From NCBI GenBank assembly GCA_965224015.1, contig OZ245032.1, positions 496,001-560,000 of the forward strand: a stretch of DNA of 64,000 bases, written 5' to 3'. The notes beneath the pieces were generated by a model. The model worked only from the letters and a program-made list of their open reading frames with translations. It did not search any database and had not been told where the DNA came from. Position 1 is the stretch's first letter; every line of letters begins with the position of its first letter. Shown piece after piece: positions 26,495-35,415 of this stretch. Made by a program: the position numbers and the translations under genes. The DNA is from CBDCVD01 sp965224015. GTDB lineage: Bacteria; Pseudomonadota; Alphaproteobacteria; Rhizobiales; CBDCVD01.

Positions 26495-28159
26495 TCAGTT
26501 GCGGCCATCAAGCAGGCGCCGAGCAATCACCTGGGCCTGGATTTCCGCCGCCCCTTCAAAGATATTGAGGATGCGCGCATCACACAGCACCCGCGAAATC
26601 GGATATTCAAGGGCAAATCCGTTACCGCCGTGAATTTGTACTGCCCCATCGGCAGCGCTCCAGGCCACACGGGCCCCCAGTAATTTCGCCATCCCCGCCT
26701 CTAGATCGCAGCGCTTGTCCTCGTCTTTCTGCCGGGCCGCAAAGTAGGTGAGCTGGCGTGCCATGGTGATTTCCACTGCCATCATGGCAATTTTATTGGC
26801 AACGCGGGGAAACGTAATAATCGGCTCACCAAATTGCATCCGCTCGCGCCCATAGCGCAGCGCCAGATCCAGGGCTGACTGCGCAACCCCGATTGCCCGC
26901 GCTGCCGTTTGAATGCGTGCCGATTCAAATGTTTGCATCAATTGCTTGAAGCCCTGTCCCTCCTCGGCCCCCAACAGATTTTCCTGCTCAACAACAAAAC
27001 CATCAAAGCTGATCTCATACTCTTTCATGCCTCGGTAGCCAATAACCCCGATTTCACTACCGCTCATCCCCGGCACCGGAAACGGGTCCTCTTCGGTCCC
27101 GCGTGGCTTTGGCGCTAGAAACATGGAGAGCCCGCGATAACCAGGCTGGTGCGGATCGGTGCGCGCCAGAATGGTCATCAAGTCAGCGCGTACGGGATGG
27201 GTGATCCAGGTCTTGGAGCCGGTTAGCCGATAAACTTCGCCATCAGCCGTTGCGCGGGTATGCAAGTTCGCCAGGTCCGAGCCGGTATTGGGCTCCGTGA
27301 ACACAGCTGTCGGCAGAACCGCGCCACTGGCAATTGCCGGCAGCCAGCGCTCCTTTTGCGCCGGCGTGCCCCCCGTCAGGATCAACTCCGCGGCGATTTC
27401 CGAGCGGGTTCCCAAAGAGCCAACGCCAATATAACCCCGCGAAAGCTCTTCCGAGACAACGCACATGGACACCTTACCCAGCCCCAATCCACCGTATGCC
27501 TCGGGGATGGTAAGGGCAAAGACCCCCATTTGCGCCATCTTGTTAATGACCTCCATGGGAATGTATGCGTTATCCAGATGCCAGTGATGCGCGTGTGGGA
27601 CGATGTCCGCGTCGGCAAAGCGGCGCATCTCGCCGCGAAACTGGTTCAATGTGTCATCAAGTCCCATATCGCCAAAGGTATCGTGCCCCTCGGCGGCACA
27701 CAGAAGTGAAACCAAATCGGCGCGGGCCTTGCGGCTATTGGCCCTATGCGCGATTGTAAGAACCTGTTCATTCACGATCTGGGTTATGGTGCGTTGATCA
27801 AGTCCCAAGTCTGTCAGGCGAACGGTTTCGTTCTGGCTCATGGGGACACCGCCAACAATCTGAGCGATATATTCGCCAAGTCCAACGCGCAGAATGAGCG
27901 CCTCAAGATCCCCCAAACGTCCCGCATCGTGGAGGGCGCGCCCCCATCCGAGAAATTGGCGCAGAGCCTCAATATAGGTCTCCAGCCACGCAATGCCATG
28001 AGTCGCATGCTGCTCGCGGATGAGCGCGTGCGCATCAAGTTGACCATCGCGACTTGCGATTTCAAAAACACTGCGCCTGGCCCGGTGAGCCAACGCCTCA
28101 AGGCTCGGCAAAGCGCCTTCCGCCAGTTCCAGGATTGTTCCATTATCCGCGTCCAACAT
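26495..28159 (-). CDS. mcd: acyl-CoA dehydrogenase, (2S)-methylsuccinyl-CoA dehydrogenase type
   Basis: 554 residues from the ATG at 28159 (GGTAAGGA upstream). It is larger than a standard 380-residue acyl-CoA dehydrogenase because of an N-terminal extension of about 150 residues with REQHATHGIAWLETYIEALRQ and GLGEYIAQIVGGVPMSQNE, which is the mark of methylsuccinyl-CoA dehydrogenase. The core follows: FALTIPEAYGGLGL, FTEPNTGSDLANL, ITHPVRADLMTILAR, and the C-terminal YPISRVLCDARILNIFEGAAEIQAQVIARRLL. Mcd oxidises methylsuccinyl-CoA to mesaconyl-CoA in the ethylmalonyl-CoA pathway for C2 assimilation. The phaA/phaB genes 7 kb away supply the acetoacetyl-CoA/3-hydroxybutyryl-CoA that feeds that route. 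Mcd is an FAD enzyme passing electrons to ETF. Confidence 0.88.
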   Translation of the reverse strand: MLDADNGTILELAEGALPSLEALAHRARRSVFEIASRDGQLDAHALIREQHATHGIAWLETYIEALRQFLGWGRALHDAGRLGDLEALILRVGLGEYIAQIVGGVPMSQNETVRLTDLGLDQRTITQIVNEQVLTIAHRANSRKARADLVSLLCAAEGHDTFGDMGLDDTLNQFRGEMRRFADADIVPHAHHWHLDNAYIPMEVINKMAQMGVFALTIPEAYGGLGLGKVSMCVVSEELSRGYIGVGSLGTRSEIAAELILTGGTPAQKERWLPAIASGAVLPTAVFTEPNTGSDLANLHTRATADGEVYRLTGSKTWITHPVRADLMTILARTDPHQPGYRGLSMFLAPKPRGTEEDPFPVPGMSGSEIGVIGYRGMKEYEISFDGFVVEQENLLGAEEGQGFKQLMQTFESARIQTAARAIGVAQSALDLALRYGRERMQFGEPIITFPRVANKIAMMAVEITMARQLTYFAARQKDEDKRCDLEAGMAKLLGARVAWSAADGAVQIHGGNGFALEYPISRVLCDARILNIFEGAAEIQAQVIARRLLDGRN

Positions 28160-28264
28160 CGTCCTTACCCCATCTCCATAGCCAGAAGGTTTGCGCCTGT
28201 TGCACCTGACCGTCGCGTTAGAACGGATTGGCAATGGATGCAAACAATATCTGGGCCTTCTCCA

Positions 28265-28281
28265 TTAAGACATGACACGCT
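28265..28281 (-). repeat. family D end sequence
   Basis: TTAAGACATGACACGCT, complement of the AGAGCGTGTCATGT motif that forms the large palindrome at 57054-57115. Confidence 0.5.
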
Positions 28282-28405
28282 CAAGAGCTTGAGCCACCCC
28301 CAGGGTACCCTTTCATAGGCGAGTGGGTAGGGGGAGCGGGCCAAGTCGTAAATAGATGTTTTCACCTGCATTATTGCCGGTATTGTGTCACTGACGCCCG
28401 ACCCC

Positions 28406-29794
28406 TTATCCGATGGGCATGGTAATATCCACCCGCAGTCCACCCAGGGGGCTGTCGACAAGAAGTACGTCACCGCCGTGGCGGCGCACGATGTCGCGGG
28501 CGATGGTCAACCCCAAACCAGAGCCGCTGTTGGTAATCGTGCGCGCCTCGTCGAGGCGCTCAAAGGCCCGAAACACCCGTTGACGATCCGTCTCGGCGAT
28601 GCCCGGGCCGTCGTCATCGATCTGCAGGATCAAGGTGTTCTGTTTTTGTACTGCCGACACCTTAACGCGGCTGTTGGCGTGGCGGAGGGCATTGGTGAGC
28701 ACATTCACCACACACCGCCGAAAAGCCACAGGACGCACAGGGATGGAAATCTTGTCACTACAAGTCCATTCGATCGAAACTCTGTCATTTTCGTATGTTG
28801 CGCTCAGATCCTCAAGCAAGACTTTTAGATTAATGTGGGTGGCCTTTTCCGACTCTTTATCCTTTGCGAAGGTCAGATAGCCATCAAGCATCGCTTCCAT
28901 TTCGTTAGCATCGGCGACCAGGGATTGCGTATCGTCGTTGCGCTCAAGCAGAGCCAGGTTCAAACGAAACCGGGTCAGAATGGTTTTGAGGTCATGGCTG
29001 ATGCCGGCAAGCATGATGGTCCGCTGTTCAATCTGACGCTCAATGCGATTGCGCATTTTGATGAAGGCATGTCCGGCCTGGCGCACCTCTCGCGCCCCGC
29101 GAGGGCGATACGTCCCGCCGAAACGGCCAAGACCAAACCGCTCCGCGGCCTCAGCCAAGGCCTGGATGGGTCTAATCTGGTTATGCAGGAACAACAACGC
29201 GACACCGAGAAGCACCAGGGATGTTCCCACCATCCAAACAATAAAAATGTGCGAATTTGACGCATAGGTGCGGCTGCGGCCGACATCAAACTGTAATGTG
29301 CTGTCGCTCAGTTGCACCTGGACGGTCACATCTTCGGAAGGGTTGGGCCAGATGATGCGAAAGGGGGGGGCCAGTTTCCGCCCCAGTTCTTCGCCGAGAG
29401 CCCGATGTAAAAGTGTTGGCCCTTGAGGCGATGTCTCAAGTGCGAACTCGTTACGGGGCAGAAAGCGGATATGAATATCCATTTTCTCGCGGATCAGTCG
29501 CCGTAACGCCATTTTTCCCTTGTCTGATCTATCCCCCTCATAAAGGCTGACAATCAGCGCGATATCTGAGGAGAACGTTTGCGACAAACGCCGCGTCACC
29601 AGGTTCCAGTGACGCTCAAGAAAGACAAAAACCAACACGGATTGCAGCAACACCATAGGCAGGATGATAATAAGCAAGGAGCGCCCGTACAGTCCCTTGG
29701 GCATCATGCCGGTTAAAAAGCCTGCCAGTTGACGATAACGGCGAAGAAGGAAGGCGGACATCTCGGTTACTTTACCTATCCTGTGTGACTCCAT
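28406..29794 (-). CDS. EnvZ-like sensor histidine kinase
   Basis: 462 residues if the first ATG is used; an ATG at 29761 is equally possible since neither has a strong ribosome site. One TM helix (LLIIILPMVLLQSVLVFVFL, about 40-59), a periplasmic domain of about 120 residues, then a second TM (IFIVWMVGTSLVLLGVALLF). A HAMP domain follows, then the H-box GISHDLKTILTRFRLNL, where Ile replaces the usual Pro after Thr, the N-box VVNVLTNALRHA, and the G-boxes DDDGPGIAETD and GSGLGLTIARDI. It is the natural partner of the OmpR-type regulator at 30243-30977, from which it is now separated by 448 bp of repeats. Probable role: envelope/osmotic sensing. Confidence 0.88.
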   Translation of the reverse strand: MESHRIGKVTEMSAFLLRRYRQLAGFLTGMMPKGLYGRSLLIIILPMVLLQSVLVFVFLERHWNLVTRRLSQTFSSDIALIVSLYEGDRSDKGKMALRRLIREKMDIHIRFLPRNEFALETSPQGPTLLHRALGEELGRKLAPPFRIIWPNPSEDVTVQVQLSDSTLQFDVGRSRTYASNSHIFIVWMVGTSLVLLGVALLFLHNQIRPIQALAEAAERFGLGRFGGTYRPRGAREVRQAGHAFIKMRNRIERQIEQRTIMLAGISHDLKTILTRFRLNLALLERNDDTQSLVADANEMEAMLDGYLTFAKDKESEKATHINLKVLLEDLSATYENDRVSIEWTCSDKISIPVRPVAFRRCVVNVLTNALRHANSRVKVSAVQKQNTLILQIDDDGPGIAETDRQRVFRAFERLDEARTITNSGSGLGLTIARDIVRRHGGDVLLVDSPLGGLRVDITMPIG

Positions 29795-29851
29795 GTGCCC
29801 GACTCGCTCTAGATCAGCATGCGTTTAGGTGTACCCATTTTGTGAGCGGTA

Positions 29852-29954
29852 ATACCAGCGGTATGGGCTTTATGGACACGCTGGCTGGTGTACTGCCATG
29901 ATAACACAACGCTTTGCCGCTAAGGCATGAGTCATTGGCAAGGGCCCTTGGTAT
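29852..29954 (+). repeat. family A repeat, copy 7
   Basis: First of two head-to-tail copies inside a family B element. Confidence 0.87.
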
Positions 29955-30057
29955 ATGCCAGCGGTATGGGCTTTATGGACACGCCGACTGGTGTACTGCC
30001 TTGATAACTCAACGCTTTGACGCTAAGGCATGAGTCATTGGCAAGGGCCCTTGGTAT
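29955..30057 (+). repeat. family A repeat, copy 8
   Basis: Second tandem copy, directly abutting copy 7, beginning ATGCCAGCGG. Confidence 0.87.
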
Positions 30058-30242
30058 AAGCTAACCCCTTAAAGCCGATCGCCCCCTAAATCTATAGCGA
30101 AATGCGAGAAGAATACGCAAAAGCCCCATGAGTCCCATTAAACGCATTTTGCTATAGGATGTTTTACTAACTGGCCATTGCGCTGCCAAGACAGCGATTT
30201 TGAACTTAGGGCGGCAAGGGTCAAAGGCAAATCCCCCTGGCA

Positions 30243-30977
30243 TTATATATGCGTGCGCAGCCTATACCCGACTCCGCGAGCGGTCAGCAGATAAACCGGA
30301 TCGGAAGGATTGGCTTCAAGTTTGCGCCGCAACCGGTTGATCTGAACGTCTACCGTGCGCTCGCTCGACCAACCGACGCTCTCAGCCAGATGGAAACGCG
30401 GTATGCTTTGATCTGGCTTCGAGGCCAGGCGCAGCAACAGGGCGTTCTCGCGCTCGGTCAAATTGATGACGGTACCGGAGCGGGTGAGGGTTTGGTGTTC
30501 CAGATTGTACCGGAACTCCCCGAACGATACCGTCTGTGGCGTAGAGGTTTTGGGAACCCGGCGTAGAATGCTCTTTAGGCGCAGCAGAAGTTCGCGGGGG
30601 TCAAATGGTTTTGGTAAATAGTCGTCGGCGCCGATAGCAAGGCCTTCGATGCGCTCATCCACGCTGGAGCGGGCGGAAATGATCAGCACCGGAACCTCAT
30701 CCGTCTTTTGCAGGGAGGCTGTCAATTCAAGGCCGCTTTCCCCAGGCATCATGATATCCACGATCAGCAAATCAAAATCCATAGCTGCCAGCTTGCGCCG
30801 TGCCGATTCCGCCGAGTCCGCAAGAGAAACGCGGTATCCATTTTGGCCAAGAAAGCGCTGCAACAATGTGCCGATGCGCCTGTCGTCATCAATAACGAGA
30901 ATATGAGGGGCGTCATCATCACAGGCTGTATGCCGGGTCTGCTTGTTTTTTGCTTCGGTGTGTTGCGATATGTCCAT
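30243..30977 (-). CDS. OmpR-family response regulator
   Basis: 244 residues from the ATG at 30977, set by GAGGAAA 8 bp upstream; the longer frame to 31130 overlaps the marR gene. The receiver domain has the acidic pair in ILVIDDDRRIG, the phosphorylated Asp in LLIVDIMMPG, Ser in ISARSS and Lys in LPKPFDPREL. The C-terminal winged helix is of the Trans_reg_C type (LTERENALLLRLA, WSSERTVDVQINRLRRKL, YLLTARGVGYRL). It starts 10 bp after marR stops, so the two form an operon. The cognate kinase lies downstream beyond inserted repeats. Confidence 0.92.
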   Translation of the reverse strand: MDISQHTEAKNKQTRHTACDDDAPHILVIDDDRRIGTLLQRFLGQNGYRVSLADSAESARRKLAAMDFDLLIVDIMMPGESGLELTASLQKTDEVPVLIISARSSVDERIEGLAIGADDYLPKPFDPRELLLRLKSILRRVPKTSTPQTVSFGEFRYNLEHQTLTRSGTVINLTERENALLLRLASKPDQSIPRFHLAESVGWSSERTVDVQINRLRRKLEANPSDPVYLLTARGVGYRLRTHI

Positions 30978-30987
30978 CGCGATTTCC

Positions 30988-31560
30988 TCAGGATTGGGAC
31001 GGGGGATCAAGACCAGGATCAGGGCGGGGCGATCGGGTAAGGACACAAACCGCCTCCCGTTCACTGGCTTCAATGATAGTGAACAGGAAGTTGCGAATGG
31101 TGTCCAGGTCATCACCGGACATGGGTGCAAGCGCCGCGTTGATCCGATCTGCCTGCAAACGGGCCAGGCGCAGTGCTAGCGTTTTTCCTTTGTTGGTTGC
31201 AAATAGGTGACGCTTGCGCCGATCTAAGGAGCCCGGCCGTTGCGTGATGAAGCCACTGGCAATCAGCCGCTTGAGAACGCGCGCCAAAGACTGCTTGGTG
31301 ATCTTGAGGATATCCAGCAAATCGGCAACGCAGATCCCCGGATTTCGGTTGACAAAATGCAAAACCCGATGATGAGCGCGCCCAAGACCCATGTCGCTAA
31401 GGAGAAGGTCCGGACCACTAATAAAATCACGATAAGCAAAGAATAACAATTCTATCATTTCAAATGGTATGGCCGCGTCCGGGGCGGCCTCAGTGGCCGA
31501 ACCTGGTCTGTGATCGTGCGGCTCTGCGTCAGCGAGCTGTGATCCGGAATTGATGGGCAC
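30988..31560 (-). CDS. MarR-family transcriptional regulator
   Basis: 190 residues from a GTG start. The MarR winged helix-turn-helix spans about 60-140: LGRAHHRVLHFVNRNPGICVADLL, then the recognition helix ILKITKQSLARVLKRLIASGF and the wing PGSLDRRKRHLFATNKG. N- and C-terminal helices would form the dimer interface. A variable 30-residue N-terminus suggests the true start could be further in. It heads an operon with the OmpR-type gene and is divergent from ilvE; a palindrome at 31867-31896 between them is a candidate operator. Ligand and targets are unknown. Confidence 0.87.
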   Translation of the reverse strand: MPINSGSQLADAEPHDHRPGSATEAAPDAAIPFEMIELLFFAYRDFISGPDLLLSDMGLGRAHHRVLHFVNRNPGICVADLLDILKITKQSLARVLKRLIASGFITQRPGSLDRRKRHLFATNKGKTLALRLARLQADRINAALAPMSGDDLDTIRNFLFTIIEASEREAVCVLTRSPRPDPGLDPPSQS

Positions 31561-31866
31561 AATGCACCTGAAACTTAGCGTAAACGCGTGCTGGGAGCGT
31601 TTGGTTGATATCGTGCGCGTGATTGCAACTCAGCGCATTTCGCTGTTTGCTCTGCGACAATCTTCGTTTACCCTTGGCGCGGGCCGACCAGACAGTAGAT
31701 CGGAATTGCCATTGACAACCTGGCCGGCTCGCTCCCCCTCTCAGCCACCCGCACAACGGTACCCTATGGGTGGCTGGAAGGGGAGTAGGCTGGTGATGCG
31801 TGTTAATAGAGAAGCCCGGACAATGGCTCCCACATATTTTATGTATCCTTCACTGGAAAGGTTCAT

Positions 31867-31896
31867 AAGTCAATAATATGTCAGTATTATTGACTT
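31867..31896. promoter_or_regulatory. candidate MarR operator palindrome
   Basis: Two perfect 12-bp arms, AAGTCAATAATA and TATTATTGACTT, around the 6-bp spacer TGTCAG. MarR dimers bind AT-rich palindromes of this kind (family knowledge). The place, in the gap between marR and ilvE, fits autoregulation, although it is 307 bp from the marR start. Confidence 0.5.
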
Positions 31897-31989
31897 AATT
31901 AGCAGGCTCCGCTACCATAAACAAGCCAATACGGCCTGTAACAGGGGATATCGCGAAAATTGTGGCAATCAATACCATGTGCAATGGGC

Positions 31990-32128
31990 TAGATCAGCAT
32001 ACGTTTAGTTGTACCCATTTTGCTATGGGGACACCTAAACGTATAAAGCTGATCGCCCTGGAATCTATGGCAAAATGCAAAAACAATGCTGGAGCCCCAT
32101 GATTCCAACTAAACGCATTTTGCTATAG
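31990..32128 (+). repeat. family B repeat, full copy upstream of ilvE
   Basis: TAGATCAGCATACG to GCATTTTGCTATAG, ending 58 bp before the ilvE start. It lies where the ilvE promoter or leader should be. Confidence 0.85.
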
Positions 32129-32186
32129 GTTTGCGCCTAAAGGCCTATTTTTGAAACACCCGCAGACGGACAGGAAGGGACAAGCC

Positions 32187-33071
32187 ATGAGCATGGACGC
32201 ATTTGACGATCGTGAGGGAGCGATTTGGTTAGATGGGGAAATGGTTCCGTGGAAGCAGGCAAATTTGCACGTGCTGAGCCACGGCCTGCATTACGCCAGT
32301 GCCGTTTTTGAAGGGGAACGGGCCTACGGCGGTGAGATTTTTAAACTGAATGAGCACACAGAGCGCTTGCACAGGTCAGCTGAATTGCTGGACTTTGAAA
32401 TCCCCTGGAGCGTCGATCAGATCAACACGGCCTGTCGGGACTTGCTCTCTGCTCAGGGCTTTGATGATGCCTATGTACGCCCCGTCGCCTGGCGCGGGTC
32501 GGAAATGATGGGGGTTTCTGCGCAGAAAAATACAATCCATCTGGCGATTGCCATTTGGGAGTGGCCGTCTTATTTTTCCCCCGAAGAACGCCTAAAAGGG
32601 ATTCGGATGGATGTCGCCAACTACCGCCGGCCCGACCCGCAAACCGCCCCAAGCCTGTCGAAAGCGGCAGGTCTCTATATGATCTGCACACTATCGAAAC
32701 ATCGCGCCGAACGACGGGGCTTTGCCGATGCTCTGATGTTGGATTGGCGTGGTCAAATTGCTGAGGCAACCGGTGCCAATGTGTTTTTTGTCAGGGACGG
32801 GGACCTTTATACACCGGTTCCCGACTGCTTTCTTGACGGGATTACCCGGCGCACGGTTATTGCACTTGCTCAGGAGAGGCAAATCAAGGTGGTTGAGCGC
32901 GCCATCATGCCCGACGAAATGGCTGACTTTGAACAGTGTTTTTTAACCGGAACAGCTGCCGAGATCACCCCGGTGTCCCAGATCGGGGCCTATAACTTTG
33001 TGGTGGGGGATCTCACCCAGACGCTCATGGGCGATTATCGTAAGGCTGTCCAGCCCCTATCCGCGGCTTGA
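32187..33071 (+). CDS. ilvE: branched-chain amino acid aminotransferase
   Basis: 294 residues from the ATG at 32187 (AAGGGACA upstream), a standard class IV aminotransferase length. Motifs: WLDGEMVPWKQANLHVLSHG near 14-33, SAVFEGERAYGG near 39-50, the PLP Lys in APSLSKAAGLYMICTLSK, and EATGANVFFV...DCFLDGITRRTVIALA. It transfers the amino group between glutamate and the branched-chain 2-oxoacids as the last step of Ile/Leu/Val synthesis. It is followed after 16 bp by a Sel1 protein gene in the same direction. D-amino-acid or aminodeoxychorismate lyase activity is less likely given the close match to the ilvE pattern. Confidence 0.92.
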   Translation: MSMDAFDDREGAIWLDGEMVPWKQANLHVLSHGLHYASAVFEGERAYGGEIFKLNEHTERLHRSAELLDFEIPWSVDQINTACRDLLSAQGFDDAYVRPVAWRGSEMMGVSAQKNTIHLAIAIWEWPSYFSPEERLKGIRMDVANYRRPDPQTAPSLSKAAGLYMICTLSKHRAERRGFADALMLDWRGQIAEATGANVFFVRDGDLYTPVPDCFLDGITRRTVIALAQERQIKVVERAIMPDEMADFEQCFLTGTAAEITPVSQIGAYNFVVGDLTQTLMGDYRKAVQPLSAA

Positions 33072-33087
33072 GGAGGATCAGGCAAGG

Positions 33088-34095
33088 ATGCTTTTGAGAG
33101 GGTCTTCGGTGTCGGTTTTTCATGCACCTGCAGGTCGTGGCAAGAGATGTGGGCGTTTCCTGTGGCTGCTAGCAATCGCTGTTGTGCTTGTGAATGGGCT
33201 TGGCCCCGTAGCGGCGCGCCAGTTGGACGAGGCTTATGGAGCCTTTCAAAGAGGCGATTTTGCTCAGGCGTTGACTTTGGCTAAGGCCCGTGCAGACCTT
33301 GGTGATGGTGAGGCCATGACCCTGTTGGGTGAGCTTTATCGGGAGGGGCTGGGAGTCCCACGCGATATTCACAAGGCGCTGGACTGGTATCACAAAGCGG
33401 CGACGGCGGGTAGCGCAAACGGGCAATATGTTCTCGCAACCCATTATCTGCGCGGGCAAGGGGTCGAACAGGACGCCACCAAGGCGGCGGCGCTGATCGA
33501 ACAAGCGGCGCAACAGGGACACCTGCACGCGCTTTATGATGCGGCGTTGATACACGGGGATAGTCGCATTGATCAGCAGGGCTCCCAGCGCGCCATCGCA
33601 TATCTGGAAAAGGCAGCCCGTAGAGATTATGTCGAGGCACAATACTCTCTGGGGCAGCTCTACGCAGCAGGGGTCGGTGTAAATCAGGATGAGCGCCGAG
33701 CAGCCAGGCTGATGGGCAAAGCCGCGCGGGCCGGACATCGGGAGGCCCAGGTCGAATACGCGATAATGGTTTTCAACGGGCGCGGAATTCAGAAAAACGA
33801 AGATGTCGCAAAACGCTGGTTTGCGCGTGCAGCGCATGCGGGGAATGTGGTGGCACAAAATCGTCTGGCGCGCCTTCTTGCTGCATCGCTCGACACCGAG
33901 GACGACGCCATACGGGCGTGCAAATGGCATTTTCTGGCCCGTGGCGAGGGGCTTGATGATGCCTGGCTCGATACTTTTTGTGCGGACCAGTCTGATGCTA
34001 TTCACGATAAGGCTTTGCTTCAAGCCTATCATTTTTCGGCAAATCGAAAGTTTACCCTTCCAGGACTTATCTTCCGGCCTGTTGAGGTCAATTAA
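33088..34095 (+). CDS. exported Sel1-like repeat protein
   Basis: 335 residues from the ATG at 33088, which has GAGGAGGATC before it; the longer frame overlaps ilvE. The N-terminus has a basic stretch and a hydrophobic signal-like helix (FLWLLAIAVVLVNGLGPVAA, about 24-43), so it is exported or anchored. The rest is about six Sel1 (SLR) repeats, for example ALTLAKARADLGDGEAMTLL, GELYREGLGVPRDIHKALDW, HYLRGQGVEQDATKAAALIE, QLYAAGVGVNQDERRAARLM and MVFNGRGIQKNEDVAKRWF. Such solenoids act as protein-binding scaffolds. The specific partner is unknown. Confidence 0.85.
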   Translation: MLLRGSSVSVFHAPAGRGKRCGRFLWLLAIAVVLVNGLGPVAARQLDEAYGAFQRGDFAQALTLAKARADLGDGEAMTLLGELYREGLGVPRDIHKALDWYHKAATAGSANGQYVLATHYLRGQGVEQDATKAAALIEQAAQQGHLHALYDAALIHGDSRIDQQGSQRAIAYLEKAARRDYVEAQYSLGQLYAAGVGVNQDERRAARLMGKAARAGHREAQVEYAIMVFNGRGIQKNEDVAKRWFARAAHAGNVVAQNRLARLLAASLDTEDDAIRACKWHFLARGEGLDDAWLDTFCADQSDAIHDKALLQAYHFSANRKFTLPGLIFRPVEVN

Positions 34096-34562
34096 CCTTA
34101 CGTGGCTGCAAGGCCATAGGGTGCACGAAGACACAGTTTTTAGTTAGCGCGGTGATTTGGACTGGGCAGATGAACTTTCTGAATGGCTTTCGCCATTTTT
34201 GCCCCGATTGGGTCACAAGGCGCGGCGGAAGATGTATCCGTTGTATATTTCGGGGCTGATTGGGCCTGGCGAACGCAGGAGCTTAATCAACAGGGGATTG
34301 CGACGCAACCAAAATCAGACCGAAAAAGGATAACCAAGGCCATGGCCAAGGCCTGACTTTGGTCTTTCTCTTATCCAAAACGGGGCATTGTAAATTTTCT
34401 TGTTTTTTGGTTTTTTGCCTTCAGGCTTTTGCTCACCGGCGCAGGTTTAACAAAAACGCCAACGCCTCTTGACGCCCGTTGACCAATAGATAGAAACGTC
34501 TATTGACAACCTGACCTCAATTCAAAACCGTTATCTTCTCAGCACGATACACAGGGACACGT
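34096..34562. other. 467-bp gap after the Sel1 gene, no gene seen
   Basis: Between convergent gene ends. It contains TTTGGTCTTTCTCTTATCC near 34361, a repeat shared with 25536 and (diverged) 40652. A 29-codon frame beginning MNFLNGFRHFC near 34170 is too short and without support. Confidence 0.4.
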
Positions 34563-35255
34563 CTATTTCTTGTTCAAAGCGTTGAGCTGTGCCTGCATTT
34601 GAGACAACTGCTCCTGCAATACGGTGATGCGGTCGTCGTCACTGGCGGCGCGCGCCCGGCTTTTGGACTTACGTTCATTTTTCCGTCCCTCATTTTCGGT
34701 GTTCGTGTTGTCGCCGTCGTCGGCCCCGGGGGTCATGACCGCCTGCATACTCTTAATCCAGGTACTCATGTCGGGCAAGGTGCCGGGCATTTTTGTCATG
34801 GCTTCAAGGCCTGGTAATGCCGGCGCAAACATGCGCACGGCCTGCTCGAACATCTGTGTGTTGGTGCGGATCTGGTCCTCCAACAGACCGGAGCCGTGGG
34901 TGCCCATGGTGCTGGCAAGAACTTCGCGCCACTTGTCATGATCGCGGGCAAACGAGTTCATGGACATTTCCAGATAGCCGGGTACAAGCATTTGCATGCT
35001 GTTGTCGTAATACTGGATGAGCTGGCGCAAAAAATTGACCGGCAACAGATTCTGCCCCTTGCCTTCCTGCTCAAAGATAATCTGGGTGAGTACGGAACGG
35101 GTGATGTCCTCACCAGACTTGGCATCCTTGACGACGAAATCGTCCCCCTGTTTGACCATGTTGGCAAGATCCTCAAGGGTTACGTAACTGCTTTCGTGGG
35201 TGTTATAAAGCCGCCGGTTGGCGTATTTTTTAATGACGATCTGTTCCTTACTCAT
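34563..35255 (-). CDS. phaR: polyhydroxyalkanoate synthesis repressor PhaR
   Basis: 230 residues from the ATG at 35255 (AAAGGACA upstream). The N-terminal PHB_acc_N DNA-binding domain is unmistakable: IVIKKYANRRLYNTHESSYVTLEDL near 6-30. Next come the PHB-accumulation repeat segments, RSVLTQIIFEQEGKGQNLLP and LRQLIQYYDNSMQMLVPGYLE. The C-terminus ends in a charged linker and a short coiled coil (RITVLQEQLSQMQAQLNAL). PhaR binds PHB granules and represses phasin and its own gene until polymer appears. It is divergent from phaA-phaB, which share the 160-bp promoter gap. Confidence 0.94.
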   Translation of the reverse strand: MSKEQIVIKKYANRRLYNTHESSYVTLEDLANMVKQGDDFVVKDAKSGEDITRSVLTQIIFEQEGKGQNLLPVNFLRQLIQYYDNSMQMLVPGYLEMSMNSFARDHDKWREVLASTMGTHGSGLLEDQIRTNTQMFEQAVRMFAPALPGLEAMTKMPGTLPDMSTWIKSMQAVMTPGADDGDNTNTENEGRKNERKSKSRARAASDDDRITVLQEQLSQMQAQLNALNKK

Positions 35256-35328
35256 ATGCTGGCGTGTCCTTTGCGCTTCCGCCTGTTTGCTATGGACGGC
35301 ACTCATCAACACAAGAGCAATGTGTGCA

Positions 35329-35359
35329 TTGACAAATGTCTATTCATCCTGTCTTTATA
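35329..35359 (+). promoter_or_regulatory. possible phaA promoter
   Basis: TTGACA at 35329-35334 and TTTATA at 35354-35359 with a 19-bp spacer, in the phaR-phaA divergent gap, about 55 bp before the phaA start. The spacer is longer than ideal. Confidence 0.3.
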
Positions 35360-35415
35360 GCATAGCATGACTTCAGAATTTGTAGGAAATGAATTGAAAA
35401 ATAGGTGGAAGCGTT

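Larger units (their letters stand above)
29810..30157 (+). repeat. family B repeat split by two tandem family A copies
   Basis: The left part (29810-29851, TAGATCAGCATGCG to GAGCGGTA) and the right part (30058-30157, AAGCTAACC to TTTTGCTATAG) are the two halves of one B copy. Family A copies fill the gap, so A arrived after B. Confidence 0.85.
31561..32186. other. divergent regulatory gap between marR and ilvE
   Basis: 626 bp. Holds the candidate operator at 31867-31896 and a family B copy at 31990-32128. No gene is seen. Confidence 0.5.

Noticed and set aside
33169..34134. Minus-strand open frame of 321 codons opposite the Sel1 gene
   Set aside because: The plus strand has six clear Sel1 repeats and a signal helix; the opposite frame shows nothing recognisable.
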